Origin: Streptomyces avidinii
Lineage (GTDB): Bacteria; Actinomycetota; Actinomycetes; Streptomycetales; Streptomycetaceae
Assembly: GCF_014650695.1 (NCBI RefSeq)
Contig: NZ_BMVL01000003.1
Span: 186,001 to 250,000, forward strand
Direction: 5' to 3'
DNA length: 64,000 nucleotides
Shown: piece after piece, positions 8,689-16,589 of the stretch
Layout: each line of letters starts with the position of its first letter
Position numbering within the stretch: position 1 is the stretch's first letter
Translations under genes and position numbers: made by a program
The notes under the pieces: generated by a model
Told to the model about the DNA's origin: nothing
What the model saw: only the letters and a program-made list of their open reading frames with translations
Databases searched by the model: none

Positions 8689-10557
8689 CTAGGGGCGGTG
8701 AGTTAGCCGCCGGTTACGTTCCGTCCGGGCGGGGGGTCCGCAGTCGGGTGCGGCCCCCTCGGCCAGGGAGAGCGCGAAGAGCCGTACGAGCGGGTGGAAC
8801 AGGTAGCAGGGCTGGCCCCATTCGTCCGCGCCGCTGACCTCCAGCAGGGCCGCGTCGGCCAGCGCCTCCAGCAGTCGCTCCGCCTCGGCCTCCGGCAGGC
8901 TCAGCGACATCGCCGCGTCCGCCGCCGGGAACGGCTGCGGGCCGAGCGCGGCCAGCGCCGGGAACACCGCCCGCACTTCGGGGTCGAGCGCCCGCCAGGA
9001 CGGCAGCAGCGAGGTGTGCACGTCCAGGTCCCCCGAGTGCAGCTCCCGCAGCCGGGTGAGGGGATCGGCCAGTCTTCGGGCGAGCCGGTCCGGGGTGGAG
9101 TGCGGCCGGGCGGCGATCCGGGTCCCGACGATCCGCAGGGCCAGCGGCAGACCGGCACAGTGCTCGACGATCGCCGACGCCGCACCGGGCGCCGCGGCCA
9201 CCCGGGCGGGACCGGCCGCGGCCGAGAGCAGCTCCAGCGAGTCCCGGGGCGCGAGGGGTGCGAGGGCCACGGTGTGCGCCCCCGCCACGGTGGGCAGCGC
9301 CGTCCGCCCGGTGACCAGGACCGCCGGCTCCGGGGTGTTGGGCAGCAGCGGACCCAGTTGGGCGGCCCCGGAGGCGTTGTCCAGCACGATCAGCAGCTGC
9401 CGGCCCCGGGTCCGCTCCCGGTAGAGCCGCACCAGCTGGTCCTGGTCCTCGGTGGCCGGTACCTCGTCCGCCGGTCCGAGCGCGCGCAGCAGCCGGCGCA
9501 GCACGCGGGTGGGGTGCCGGGGAGTTCCGTCGGGAGCGCGCAGGTCGGCGTACAACTGCCCGTCGGGGAAGTGGCGCTGGCAGCGGTGGGCGGCGTGCAC
9601 GGCGAGGGCCGTCTTGCCGAGCCCGGCCATTCCGGTGACCAGGACCCGGCGGGGCCGCCCGGAGCCCTGCCCGTCGGGAGCCAGCGCACGGCACAGCAGC
9701 TCCAGTTCGGGCTCCCGGCCGGTGAAGTCCACCGTGTCGGGCGGCAGCATGGCCGGGGCGCCGGTCGCCCGGTCCGGGGCCTCCCGCCGGGTGCCGGCCA
9801 CCACGGCGGCGGTGCGCGGCTGCCGGTCGAGCGTGCCCTCCAGCAGTGCCCGGTAGGTGGCCTGGAGCTCCTCGCCGGGGTTCACGCCCAGCTCGTCGGC
9901 GAGCACCGCACGGCCGTGGTGGTAGAGGTGGATGGCGTCCGCCTGCCGCCCGGACCGGCACAGGGCGGTCATCAGCTGGCACCGGATCCGCTCGCGCAGC
10001 GGGAACTCGGCGACGAGGCCCGTGAGTTCACCGGTGAGCTGCTCGTGCCGGCCCAGAGCGAGGTCCGCGGCGATGCGGTGCTCCAGGGTGACCGCACGGG
10101 CCTCGGTCAGCCGTGGTGCCTCGGCGTCGGCGAGGTATTCCGTGGCGTTGGCGAAGGGCAGCCCGTTCCATCGGGCCAGGGCGCCGCGCAGCAGCTCACC
10201 GGCCTTTTCGAAGTCCTCCGCGATCAATGCCTCACGGCCGCTGAGCGCCAGCTTCTCGAATTCCGTCAGGTCGAGGGTCGCATTACCGATGCTCATGGCA
10301 TATCCGGGCGGCCGGCGATCGATCAGAACATCGTCGCCGAGAATCTTGCGCAAGCGGGAAACATAGGTGTAGAGCTGTGCGCTGACGGTGGCCGGCGGAG
10401 CCCAGCCCCACAGCAGCCGGCACAGCCGTTCGTCGGAGATCACCTCTTCACGTGCCACGAGGAGCGCCGCGAGCACGGTGTGCAGCTTCGCCCCGGAGAA
10501 CGCGACCCGGCGGCCGTCCCGCCGTACCTCGACTGGCCCGAGCACTCGGAATTCCAT
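8689..10557 (-). CDS. SARP-family transcriptional regulator with NB-ARC domain (SARP-1)
   Basis: A 622-aa activator. It has an N-terminal OmpR-type winged helix (MEFRVLGPVEVRRDG), a bacterial transcriptional activation domain (about 95-245), then an NB-ARC ATPase with the P-loop GMAGLGKTA and LLIVLDNASG. It is shorter than AfsR-type SARPs because it lacks the C-terminal TPR array. ATG 10557 is preferred over ATG 10569 because GGGGCGG precedes it. It lies 91 bp upstream of the NRPS gene on the same strand, so it is the likely pathway-specific activator. It is divergent from the DMPWG peptide gene. Confidence 0.9.
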   Translation of the reverse strand: MEFRVLGPVEVRRDGRRVAFSGAKLHTVLAALLVAREEVISDERLCRLLWGWAPPATVSAQLYTYVSRLRKILGDDVLIDRRPPGYAMSIGNATLDLTEFEKLALSGREALIAEDFEKAGELLRGALARWNGLPFANATEYLADAEAPRLTEARAVTLEHRIAADLALGRHEQLTGELTGLVAEFPLRERIRCQLMTALCRSGRQADAIHLYHHGRAVLADELGVNPGEELQATYRALLEGTLDRQPRTAAVVAGTRREAPDRATGAPAMLPPDTVDFTGREPELELLCRALAPDGQGSGRPRRVLVTGMAGLGKTALAVHAAHRCQRHFPDGQLYADLRAPDGTPRHPTRVLRRLLRALGPADEVPATEDQDQLVRLYRERTRGRQLLIVLDNASGAAQLGPLLPNTPEPAVLVTGRTALPTVAGAHTVALAPLAPRDSLELLSAAAGPARVAAAPGAASAIVEHCAGLPLALRIVGTRIAARPHSTPDRLARRLADPLTRLRELHSGDLDVHTSLLPSWRALDPEVRAVFPALAALGPQPFPAADAAMSLSLPEAEAERLLEALADAALLEVSGADEWGQPCYLFHPLVRLFALSLAEGAAPDCGPPARTERNRRLTHRP

Positions 10558-10757
10558 GTACCGCCCCATCCGTGATTCATGGAGAAGAATCTCTGAACGA
10601 AGCTAGTGGAGTGCGTTGTCTCCTCGATATCGTGGCGATTTCGAGGGCGGCCGGGGTCACGAAATCGATGGAACACAGAAGAAAAAGGAGGCGTCCCTAC
10701 TGTTCCATTCATGCCGCAGCGAGCGGCAGTGATGATCCACCGAGAGGGGATTCCCAG

Positions 10758-10979
10758 ATGCGCAGCACGCGGACGGCGAAGACGGCGAACACGAAGACGG
10801 CGGCGGCCTGCCTGGTCGTTCTTGCCGGAGTGTTCGTGGGTACGGGGGGAACGTCGGCCGTGATGACGGACACGAGGGTGACCACGCAGGCGGACGACAT
10901 GCCCTGGGGCATCGTCACGCCGGTGGTCCCCCCGCACCCCGGCACCGCAGGTACGAACGGTGACATGCCCTGGGGCTGA
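10758..10979 (+). CDS. Small exported peptide with duplicated DMPWG motif
   Basis: A 73-aa ORF starting at ATG 10758 behind GAGAGGGGA. The N-terminus is Lys/Arg/Thr rich and is followed by a hydrophobic stretch (about residues 15-35), as in a Sec signal peptide. The predicted mature part of about 37 residues holds ADDMPWG (45-51) and ends with NGDMPWG (67-73), separated by a Pro/Gly-rich linker. I do not recognise the family. It is divergent from SARP-1 and convergent with the large SARP. That context suggests a regulator-linked secreted peptide (signal or precursor), but this is inference. Confidence 0.65.
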   Translation: MRSTRTAKTANTKTAAACLVVLAGVFVGTGGTSAVMTDTRVTTQADDMPWGIVTPVVPPHPGTAGTNGDMPWG

Positions 10980-11030
10980 CCCTCCCGGCTACCGCCCGAC
11001 GCGGCGCGCCCCAGGGGTGCCCGGCCCGGC

Positions 11031-14000
11031 CTAGTCCTCCGGACGCGTCAGCAGCACGGTCAACTCCGCCGCGGTGAAGGAACGATGCGGCGGCTCACCG
11101 GAGCCCGCGGCGACCGGCCTGCCCCCGCCACCCGGCTCGCCCGCCGCGTTCTGGACCGCGGCCAGCAGCCTGGCCGCCTGTGCCCGCCAGGGTTGCGCGC
11201 CGACCTCCCCGAATGCGGCCCGCGCCCGCCGGAACCTCTCCGCCGCCTGCGTCAGGCCGCCGCCGATCGCCTCCACACATCCGAGATCGGTCTCCACGCG
11301 GGCGTACAGGAAACGATCCGCCAGCTCCTCCGTGATCTCCAGGGCCTGCTGCAGCGTTCCCCCCGCCGCTGACAGCAGGCCCTGGCTCCACTGCGTCTGG
11401 CCCAGTCCCCGCAGCGCGTGCGCCTCCCCGACCCGGTCGCCCTCGCCCCGGGTCAGCCTGAGCACCGCGTCGAAGGCCTCCGCGGCCTCGCCCAGGTCCC
11501 CCGCCCGCAGCCGCACCTCGGCGAGCCGGTACACGCTCTGCGCCTCGGCCCGGACCGATCCGGTACGCCGGCTCAGCGCCACCGCCTCCTCCGCGAGGGG
11601 CAGCGCGCCGCCCATGTTGCCCCGGTCCAGCTCGATCTGCGCCTGGAAGCCCAGCAGATGGGCTTCGTTTCCGATGTCCCCCGACGCGTGGAACCCGGCG
11701 AGCGCCGCCTCGCAGAACTCCAGGGCCCGCTCCCAGTCGCCCTGGAACCGCGCGCACATGGCCAGGTTCCGCTGCGCGAGCGCCGCCCCGCCCAGGTCAC
11801 CGGTGTTGCGCAGCAGCCGCAGCGCGGCCATGTTCCAGCCCTCGGCCTGCTCGTACCGCCGCTGGTAGATCGCCAGCGAGCCCAGCAGTCGCAGCATCGT
11901 CGCCTCGCCCGGCTGGTCGCCGGTGCGCCGGGCCGAGGCCAGCGCCAGCTCGGCGCAGCGCTGCCAGTCCTCCAGGTAGTTCTTCGTCTCGAAGTGCGGG
12001 ACCGCGCTCTCGGTCAGCGTCCACGCGTACCGGGCCCGCCCCGTCTCCGCCGCGTGGCTGACCAGGTCCGCCACGGCCGTGCGCTCCGACTCGAACCAGT
12101 CCATCGGCACGGCCAGCAGCTCGTCGGCCAGCTCCGGCAGGAAACGGGGAGCGGGTTCGGGCGTCCGGCCCACCGGGAACTCCCGCCCGTCGATCCGCCG
12201 GTGCGCCTCCTCGGCCAGCCAGAGCCAGGCCGCGAAGGCCCGGCCCAGCGCCGCGTCCGCCTCCCCCTCCGGCTCGTCCGACTCCGCCCGTTCGCGAGCG
12301 AACAGCCGCAGCAGGTCCTGGAACCGGTAGCGGGCGGCTCGCCCCGGCTCCGCGTCGGCGACCTCCAGCAGCTGCGCGTCGACCAGCTGGTCGATCAGCT
12401 CCTCCGCGTGCCACACGTCGGTGTCCAGTACGGCCGCCCCCGCCCAGGCGGCGAAGTCCGCCGTGCGCAGCAGCCCGAGCCTGCGGTACATCCGGGCCGC
12501 CTCGGGGGCCAGGTCCCGATAGGTGAGGCGGAACCCGGCCCGCACCCCGCCCTCGCCCGGGCTCAGCACATCGAGCCGGGACCGGTGGTCGCGCAGCCGC
12601 GCCACCAGGCTCCGTACGCTCAGCCCCGGTTTGGCCGCCAGCCGCGCACCGGCGATCCGCAGCGCGAGCGGCAGGCAGTCGCACAGCGCGCCGAGCTGTT
12701 CCACGGCCACCGGGTCGCTGCCGAACCGGTCCGCCCCGGCGAGCTTGATGAGCAGGGCCGTCGCCTCGGTCGGCTCCAGCATCCGCAGCCGGATGGTCAG
12801 GGCCGTGTAGTCCCCGGTCAGGTCGCCCAGGCTCTCCCGGCTGGTGGCCAACACCACGCTGCGCCCGCCACCCGGGAGCAGGGGTCTGAGCTGGTGGAAG
12901 GAGCGTACGTTGTCCAGGACGATCAGTGTCTTGCGGGTACTGAGCAGGCTCCGGAACAGCGAGGCCCGCTCGTCGGCGTCCGGCGGGATCTGGGGCGCGC
13001 CGATGCCGAGCGCGCGCAGGAACCGGTCGAGCACGGCGGCGGGGGACACCGGCGCGTGCTCCTCGTCGTATCCGCGCAGGTCGGCGAAGAGCTGGCCGTC
13101 CGGGAACTGGTCGGCGACCTGGCTCGCCCAGTGCACCGCGAGGGCGGTCTTGCCCACGCCGCCCACGCCGACGATGGTGGCCAGCGCCGGGGTGTGGGGG
13201 TTGTAGGGCTCCTTCAGGAGCCGGTCCAGGGAGGTCATCTCCCGCTGCCGGCCGGTGAACGCCATGACATCGGCGGGCAGTTGCGCCGGGATGGTGTTCA
13301 GGGCCGCGGGCGCGGGGGCCGCCACGGCGGGGGGCCGGGTCAGTTCGGGGGAGTCGCGCAGGATCAGGTCGTGCAGCTGCCGCAGGCCGGGACCCGGTTC
13401 GATCCCGAGCTGCTCGGTGAGTAACCGGCGGCCCTGCAGGAAGACTTCGAGGGCCTCGGCCCGCTGCCCCGACCGGTACAGGGCCAGCATGAGGTGTTCG
13501 CGGCACTGCTCGCGCAGCGGGTGCCGGGCCACCAGCTCGGCGAGTTCACCGGTGAGCGCGCGGTGCCGGCCCAACTGGAGCATCAGCCCGGCGCGTTCCT
13601 CCATCAGGGCCAGCCGCATCTGCTCCAGCCGGGTGGTCTCCGCCTCCAGCCGGGAGCCGGACGGCTCGTCCAGAGCGGAGCCCCGCCAGATGCTCAGCGC
13701 CTCCTCGAAGTGCGTGCACGCCTCTTCGGTCCGTCCGTGCCGGGCGGCGTCCCGCCCCTGCTCGGCCCGCTCCATGAATTCCTGGACGTCGATCCGGTGC
13801 TCGCCCTTGGCCAGCAGATAGCCCGGGGGAGAGGTGATCAACAGATCGGTCACCCCGGCCTGCTTGAAGGTCTTGCGCAGGGTGGCCACGCAGATGGCGA
13901 TCTGGTTGCGCGCCGTCGCCGGGGGAGATTCCGGCCAGACGGCGTCCACCAGGGTGTCGACCGAAACGATCCGGTCGGCGTAGAGGACCAGCATCGAGAG

Positions 14001-14093
14001 GACCGTGGCCTGGCGTCGGCCGTTGATACGCAGCGGACCGTCATCGGTCTGGACGACCAGCGGCCCCAGCACTCTGAAGACAAACCGATTCAA
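11031..14093 (-). CDS. AfsR-like SARP regulator with NB-ARC and TPR domains (SARP-2, TTA codon 224)
   Basis: A 1020-aa regulator with an N-terminal winged helix (FRVLGPLVVQTDDGPLRING), a BTAD (about 100-245), an NB-ARC module with P-loop GVGGVGKTALAVHWA and LIVLDNVRS, and a long C-terminal TPR region. This is the architecture of AfsR. Codon 224, inside GRRLLTEQLG, is TTA (13424-13422). That leucine therefore needs the bldA tRNA, and full-length protein should appear late in development. It is separated from SARP-1 by the small DMPWG peptide gene. Two SARPs this close suggest a regulatory cascade over the NRPS operon, which is an inference. Confidence 0.92.
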   Translation of the reverse strand: MNRFVFRVLGPLVVQTDDGPLRINGRRQATVLSMLVLYADRIVSVDTLVDAVWPESPPATARNQIAICVATLRKTFKQAGVTDLLITSPPGYLLAKGEHRIDVQEFMERAEQGRDAARHGRTEEACTHFEEALSIWRGSALDEPSGSRLEAETTRLEQMRLALMEERAGLMLQLGRHRALTGELAELVARHPLREQCREHLMLALYRSGQRAEALEVFLQGRRLLTEQLGIEPGPGLRQLHDLILRDSPELTRPPAVAAPAPAALNTIPAQLPADVMAFTGRQREMTSLDRLLKEPYNPHTPALATIVGVGGVGKTALAVHWASQVADQFPDGQLFADLRGYDEEHAPVSPAAVLDRFLRALGIGAPQIPPDADERASLFRSLLSTRKTLIVLDNVRSFHQLRPLLPGGGRSVVLATSRESLGDLTGDYTALTIRLRMLEPTEATALLIKLAGADRFGSDPVAVEQLGALCDCLPLALRIAGARLAAKPGLSVRSLVARLRDHRSRLDVLSPGEGGVRAGFRLTYRDLAPEAARMYRRLGLLRTADFAAWAGAAVLDTDVWHAEELIDQLVDAQLLEVADAEPGRAARYRFQDLLRLFARERAESDEPEGEADAALGRAFAAWLWLAEEAHRRIDGREFPVGRTPEPAPRFLPELADELLAVPMDWFESERTAVADLVSHAAETGRARYAWTLTESAVPHFETKNYLEDWQRCAELALASARRTGDQPGEATMLRLLGSLAIYQRRYEQAEGWNMAALRLLRNTGDLGGAALAQRNLAMCARFQGDWERALEFCEAALAGFHASGDIGNEAHLLGFQAQIELDRGNMGGALPLAEEAVALSRRTGSVRAEAQSVYRLAEVRLRAGDLGEAAEAFDAVLRLTRGEGDRVGEAHALRGLGQTQWSQGLLSAAGGTLQQALEITEELADRFLYARVETDLGCVEAIGGGLTQAAERFRRARAAFGEVGAQPWRAQAARLLAAVQNAAGEPGGGGRPVAAGSGEPPHRSFTAAELTVLLTRPED

Positions 14094-14232
14094 AAGGTCC
14101 CCCGGCCTTGAAACCCCGCGTCAGGCGCGAACGGTACCGCAAACAGCATTCCTCGGTGCAGTCAACTCTTGGGAAAAACACGGTCAGTTTCAGGCCAGCT
14201 TGTCCGTATAGCGGCGGACACGTGCAAGGGCC

Positions 14233-14703
14233 TCACACAGAGTTGTCGGATCCGATCGACGACAACGCGCCGGACAGGCCCCGCAGCACCTCGGCCGTGC
14301 GGTGCACCTCGTCCTCGCCGCCGAGGCGCTCGCACAGCTGCCGGGCCAGCGCGGCGAGACAGGAGTCGATCTCCCGTTTCGCGGCGATGCCCTGCTCGGT
14401 GGCGGTGAGCAGCTTCGCCCGCCGGTGCGCCGGATTGTCCAGGTAGACCGCGAGTCCCTGCCGCACCAGGAGGTCCGCTATGCGCTGCACGCTCTGCCGG
14501 GTGGTCCCCACCCGCCGGGCCACCTCCGACACGGAAAGTGACTCCCCGGTCACCGTGCTCAGTATCTGCCATCGAGCGGCGCTGAGGCCGAACGCGAGCG
14601 CGAGCCGGTCGAGGGTCGCGGTGAACCGCCCGTTCAGCCGGAAGACCGCCACGGCCGCGCGGCTGAAGGACTCGGCCTCCCCGGACTCCCCCTTGCGCGT
14701 CAA
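14233..14703 (-). CDS. MarR family transcriptional regulator
   Basis: A 156-aa winged-helix protein. The recognition region is SVSEVARRVGTTRQSVQRIA, followed by the wing (LDNPAHRRAKLLTATEQG). The start is taken as TTG 14703 because GGAAGGGG lies seven bases upstream; longer in-frame starts have no ribosome binding site. MarR proteins usually bind phenolic or drug-like ligands and repress a neighbouring efflux gene. The divergent FUSC-family gene at 15087 is the natural target. It may be co-transcribed with, but is 139 bp from, the large SARP. Confidence 0.85.
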   Translation of the reverse strand: MTRKGESGEAESFSRAAVAVFRLNGRFTATLDRLALAFGLSAARWQILSTVTGESLSVSEVARRVGTTRQSVQRIADLLVRQGLAVYLDNPAHRRAKLLTATEQGIAAKREIDSCLAALARQLCERLGGEDEVHRTAEVLRGLSGALSSIGSDNSV

Positions 14704-15086
14704 CGTCGGTCCCCTTCCGTACGCTCCGCGAGTCGCTGCACGATAACAGCGCGTGGTCACGTCGACGAGAGTCGGCCGGGGCGGCGCCACCCGGTCGAAC
14801 CCGGTCGGTGCGCCGCTCCCGACAACGGTGGTCCGTTGGTCGGCTCGTGGCCGAGATGTCCGCCCCGGCGCTGGGCCAATGGCACAGTGCGAAAGGGTCC
14901 GGTTGAGCCACCGGGCCCCCAGGTGGTTATCTGTGGCGTATCCATGTACTTACGGCGCCGCGCAGCGCCGGACGGCAACGAGGCCGGTTCCGGAGCGCGG
15001 CGCCTTCGCCGTGCCCGTCCGCCGCCCACCACCCCCGGGCGGAGCCGGGCCGGCGCGCAGCACTGCAAGGGGGGCGGCACACCGCC
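14704..15086. other. 383-bp divergent intergenic region, no gene seen
   Basis: This region separates the leftward MarR gene from the rightward FUSC gene. Reading frames here have no convincing start or codon pattern. It contains a short inverted repeat, CCACC-n9-GGTGG, around 14907-14925. It should hold both promoters and the MarR operator, but I cannot assign a site with confidence. Confidence 0.4.
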
Positions 15087-16589
15087 GTGAAGAGGATGTT
15101 CGTGGCTCCGGATCCGGGGCGTATGAGACTCAGGAACTCGGCCCGCGCCGTGGTCGGCGTCGTCGCCGCCGTGGCCCTGGCCGAGGTGTGCGGTCTCTCC
15201 CTGACCGCCTCCATCACCGGGGGACTGGCAGCCCTGCTCGCCCTCTTCACCGTGCTCGACGGACACGTCCGCGCCCAGCGTCTGACCACCGCCCTGCTGC
15301 CCGTCGCCGGATTCCCCGTCCTGGCCCTCGCCACCACCCTGCACGGGATCCCGCTCGCCCGCGACGCCGCCTTCCTCGCCGTCGTGTTCGCCGGGGTGTA
15401 CGCCCGCCGCTTCGGCCCGCGCGGACACGCCCTCGGGATCTTCGGCTTCATGATGTTCTTCGTCACCCAGTTCCTGCACGCCGTGCCCGGGCAACTGCCC
15501 GAGCTGTACGCCGCGGTCGGGCTCGCGCTCGTCGCCTCCGGAGCCGTGCGCTTCCTGCTGTGGCCGATCGAGCGGCGCACCCCGCCCCCCGCCGCCCCGC
15601 CCGGCCTGCCCGGAACCGGGCTCGCCCGGCCCACCACCCGGCAGGCCTTCCAGGCCACCGCCGCCTGCGCCTTCGCGCTCGGCATCGGCCAGGCGCTCTC
15701 CGACGACCGCTGGTACTGGGCCGTCGGCACCTCCTGGTGGATCTTCGTGAACACCGCCTCCCGGGGCGAGACCCTCGTACGGGGCTTCCGCCGCGTCCTC
15801 GGCACCGTCGTCGGCATCGCCGCCGGCCTGCTGATCGCCGTACCGCTGCACGGAGCGCCGGTGCCCACCGCCGCACTGGTCGCCGTATGCGTCTTCGGGA
15901 TCTTCTACACGGCCGCACCCTCGTACTCGTGGATGATGTTCTTCGTCACCGTCATGGCCGGTCTGCTCTACGGCCTGCTCGGCGTCCTGCACCCCGGCCT
16001 GCTGCTCCTGCGCTTCCAGGAGACCGCGATCGGCGCGCTCGGCGCCGCCCTCGCCGTCGTGCTCATCCTCCCGGTCACCACCCACGCCGCCAACGACGCC
16101 TGGATCCAGCGCGCCCTGCACTGCGTACGGGCCTCCACCGCGGCCGCCCTGGACCGCCTCGCCGGCGACCCCGACGCCGACCCCGCCCCGCACGCCGCCG
16201 AACTGGAGCTGCTGCTGGGCCGGGTCCGGATGGCCCTCGCACCGCTCGTCCACCCCCTGAGCCCGCTGCGCGCCCGCAAGGCCCGCGCCCGGCAGGTGCT
16301 CGCCCTGCTCGACGACTGCGCCCGGGACGTGCGCGGGCTGGTCGTCGTCGCCGCCGACCCGCAGGCCTCCCACGACGCCCGGCTGGCCGCCGCCTGCTGG
16401 CGCGTGGAGGCCGCGGTGGAGGCCCTGACCGCCCCGCACGGCACTCCCGGACCCGCCACCGTGGCGCACCCCCGGCCCGCCGCCGCGGAACCGGCCCTCG
16501 CCCACCTCCACGGCCTGGAGCACACCCTGGTGGCCCTCGCCACGCCGCTGCGCAGCGACCCCCGGGCGCCGCTCGTCATCAGCGCCTGA
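15087..16589 (+). CDS. FUSC family membrane protein (fusaric-acid-resistance type)
   Basis: A roughly 500-aa inner-membrane protein. The N-terminal half has repeated hydrophobic segments (ARAVVGVVAAVALAEVCGL, then several more), and the second half repeats the pattern around WYWAVGTSWWIFVNTASRG before a soluble helical C-terminus. The family includes aromatic-acid and fusaric-acid efflux proteins. GTG 15087 is used; ATG 15096 and ATG 15123 are alternatives. A divergent MarR gene probably controls it. Its 3' end overlaps the convergent HelD-like gene by 11 bp. Confidence 0.82.
   Translation: MKRMFVAPDPGRMRLRNSARAVVGVVAAVALAEVCGLSLTASITGGLAALLALFTVLDGHVRAQRLTTALLPVAGFPVLALATTLHGIPLARDAAFLAVVFAGVYARRFGPRGHALGIFGFMMFFVTQFLHAVPGQLPELYAAVGLALVASGAVRFLLWPIERRTPPPAAPPGLPGTGLARPTTRQAFQATAACAFALGIGQALSDDRWYWAVGTSWWIFVNTASRGETLVRGFRRVLGTVVGIAAGLLIAVPLHGAPVPTAALVAVCVFGIFYTAAPSYSWMMFFVTVMAGLLYGLLGVLHPGLLLLRFQETAIGALGAALAVVLILPVTTHAANDAWIQRALHCVRASTAAALDRLAGDPDADPAPHAAELELLLGRVRMALAPLVHPLSPLRARKARARQVLALLDDCARDVRGLVVVAADPQASHDARLAAACWRVEAAVEALTAPHGTPGPATVAHPRPAAAEPALAHLHGLEHTLVALATPLRSDPRAPLVISA

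Noticed and set aside
5400..8837. Very long open frame on the + strand opposite the NRPS gene
   Set aside because: It is rich in Gln, His, Arg and Gly with no domain, as expected for the antisense of a high-GC gene.
11418..13424. Long + strand frame opposite SARP-2
   Set aside because: The composition is antisense shadow and no motif is recognised; the minus-strand protein is complete and conserved.
14836..15090. Possible 84-aa gene in the MarR-FUSC intergenic region
   Set aside because: No ribosome binding site, Arg/Pro-rich composition and overlap with the FUSC start.
14757..16523. Gly/Glu-rich frame opposite the FUSC gene
   Set aside because: Low complexity with no domains; the + strand frame has clear membrane helices.
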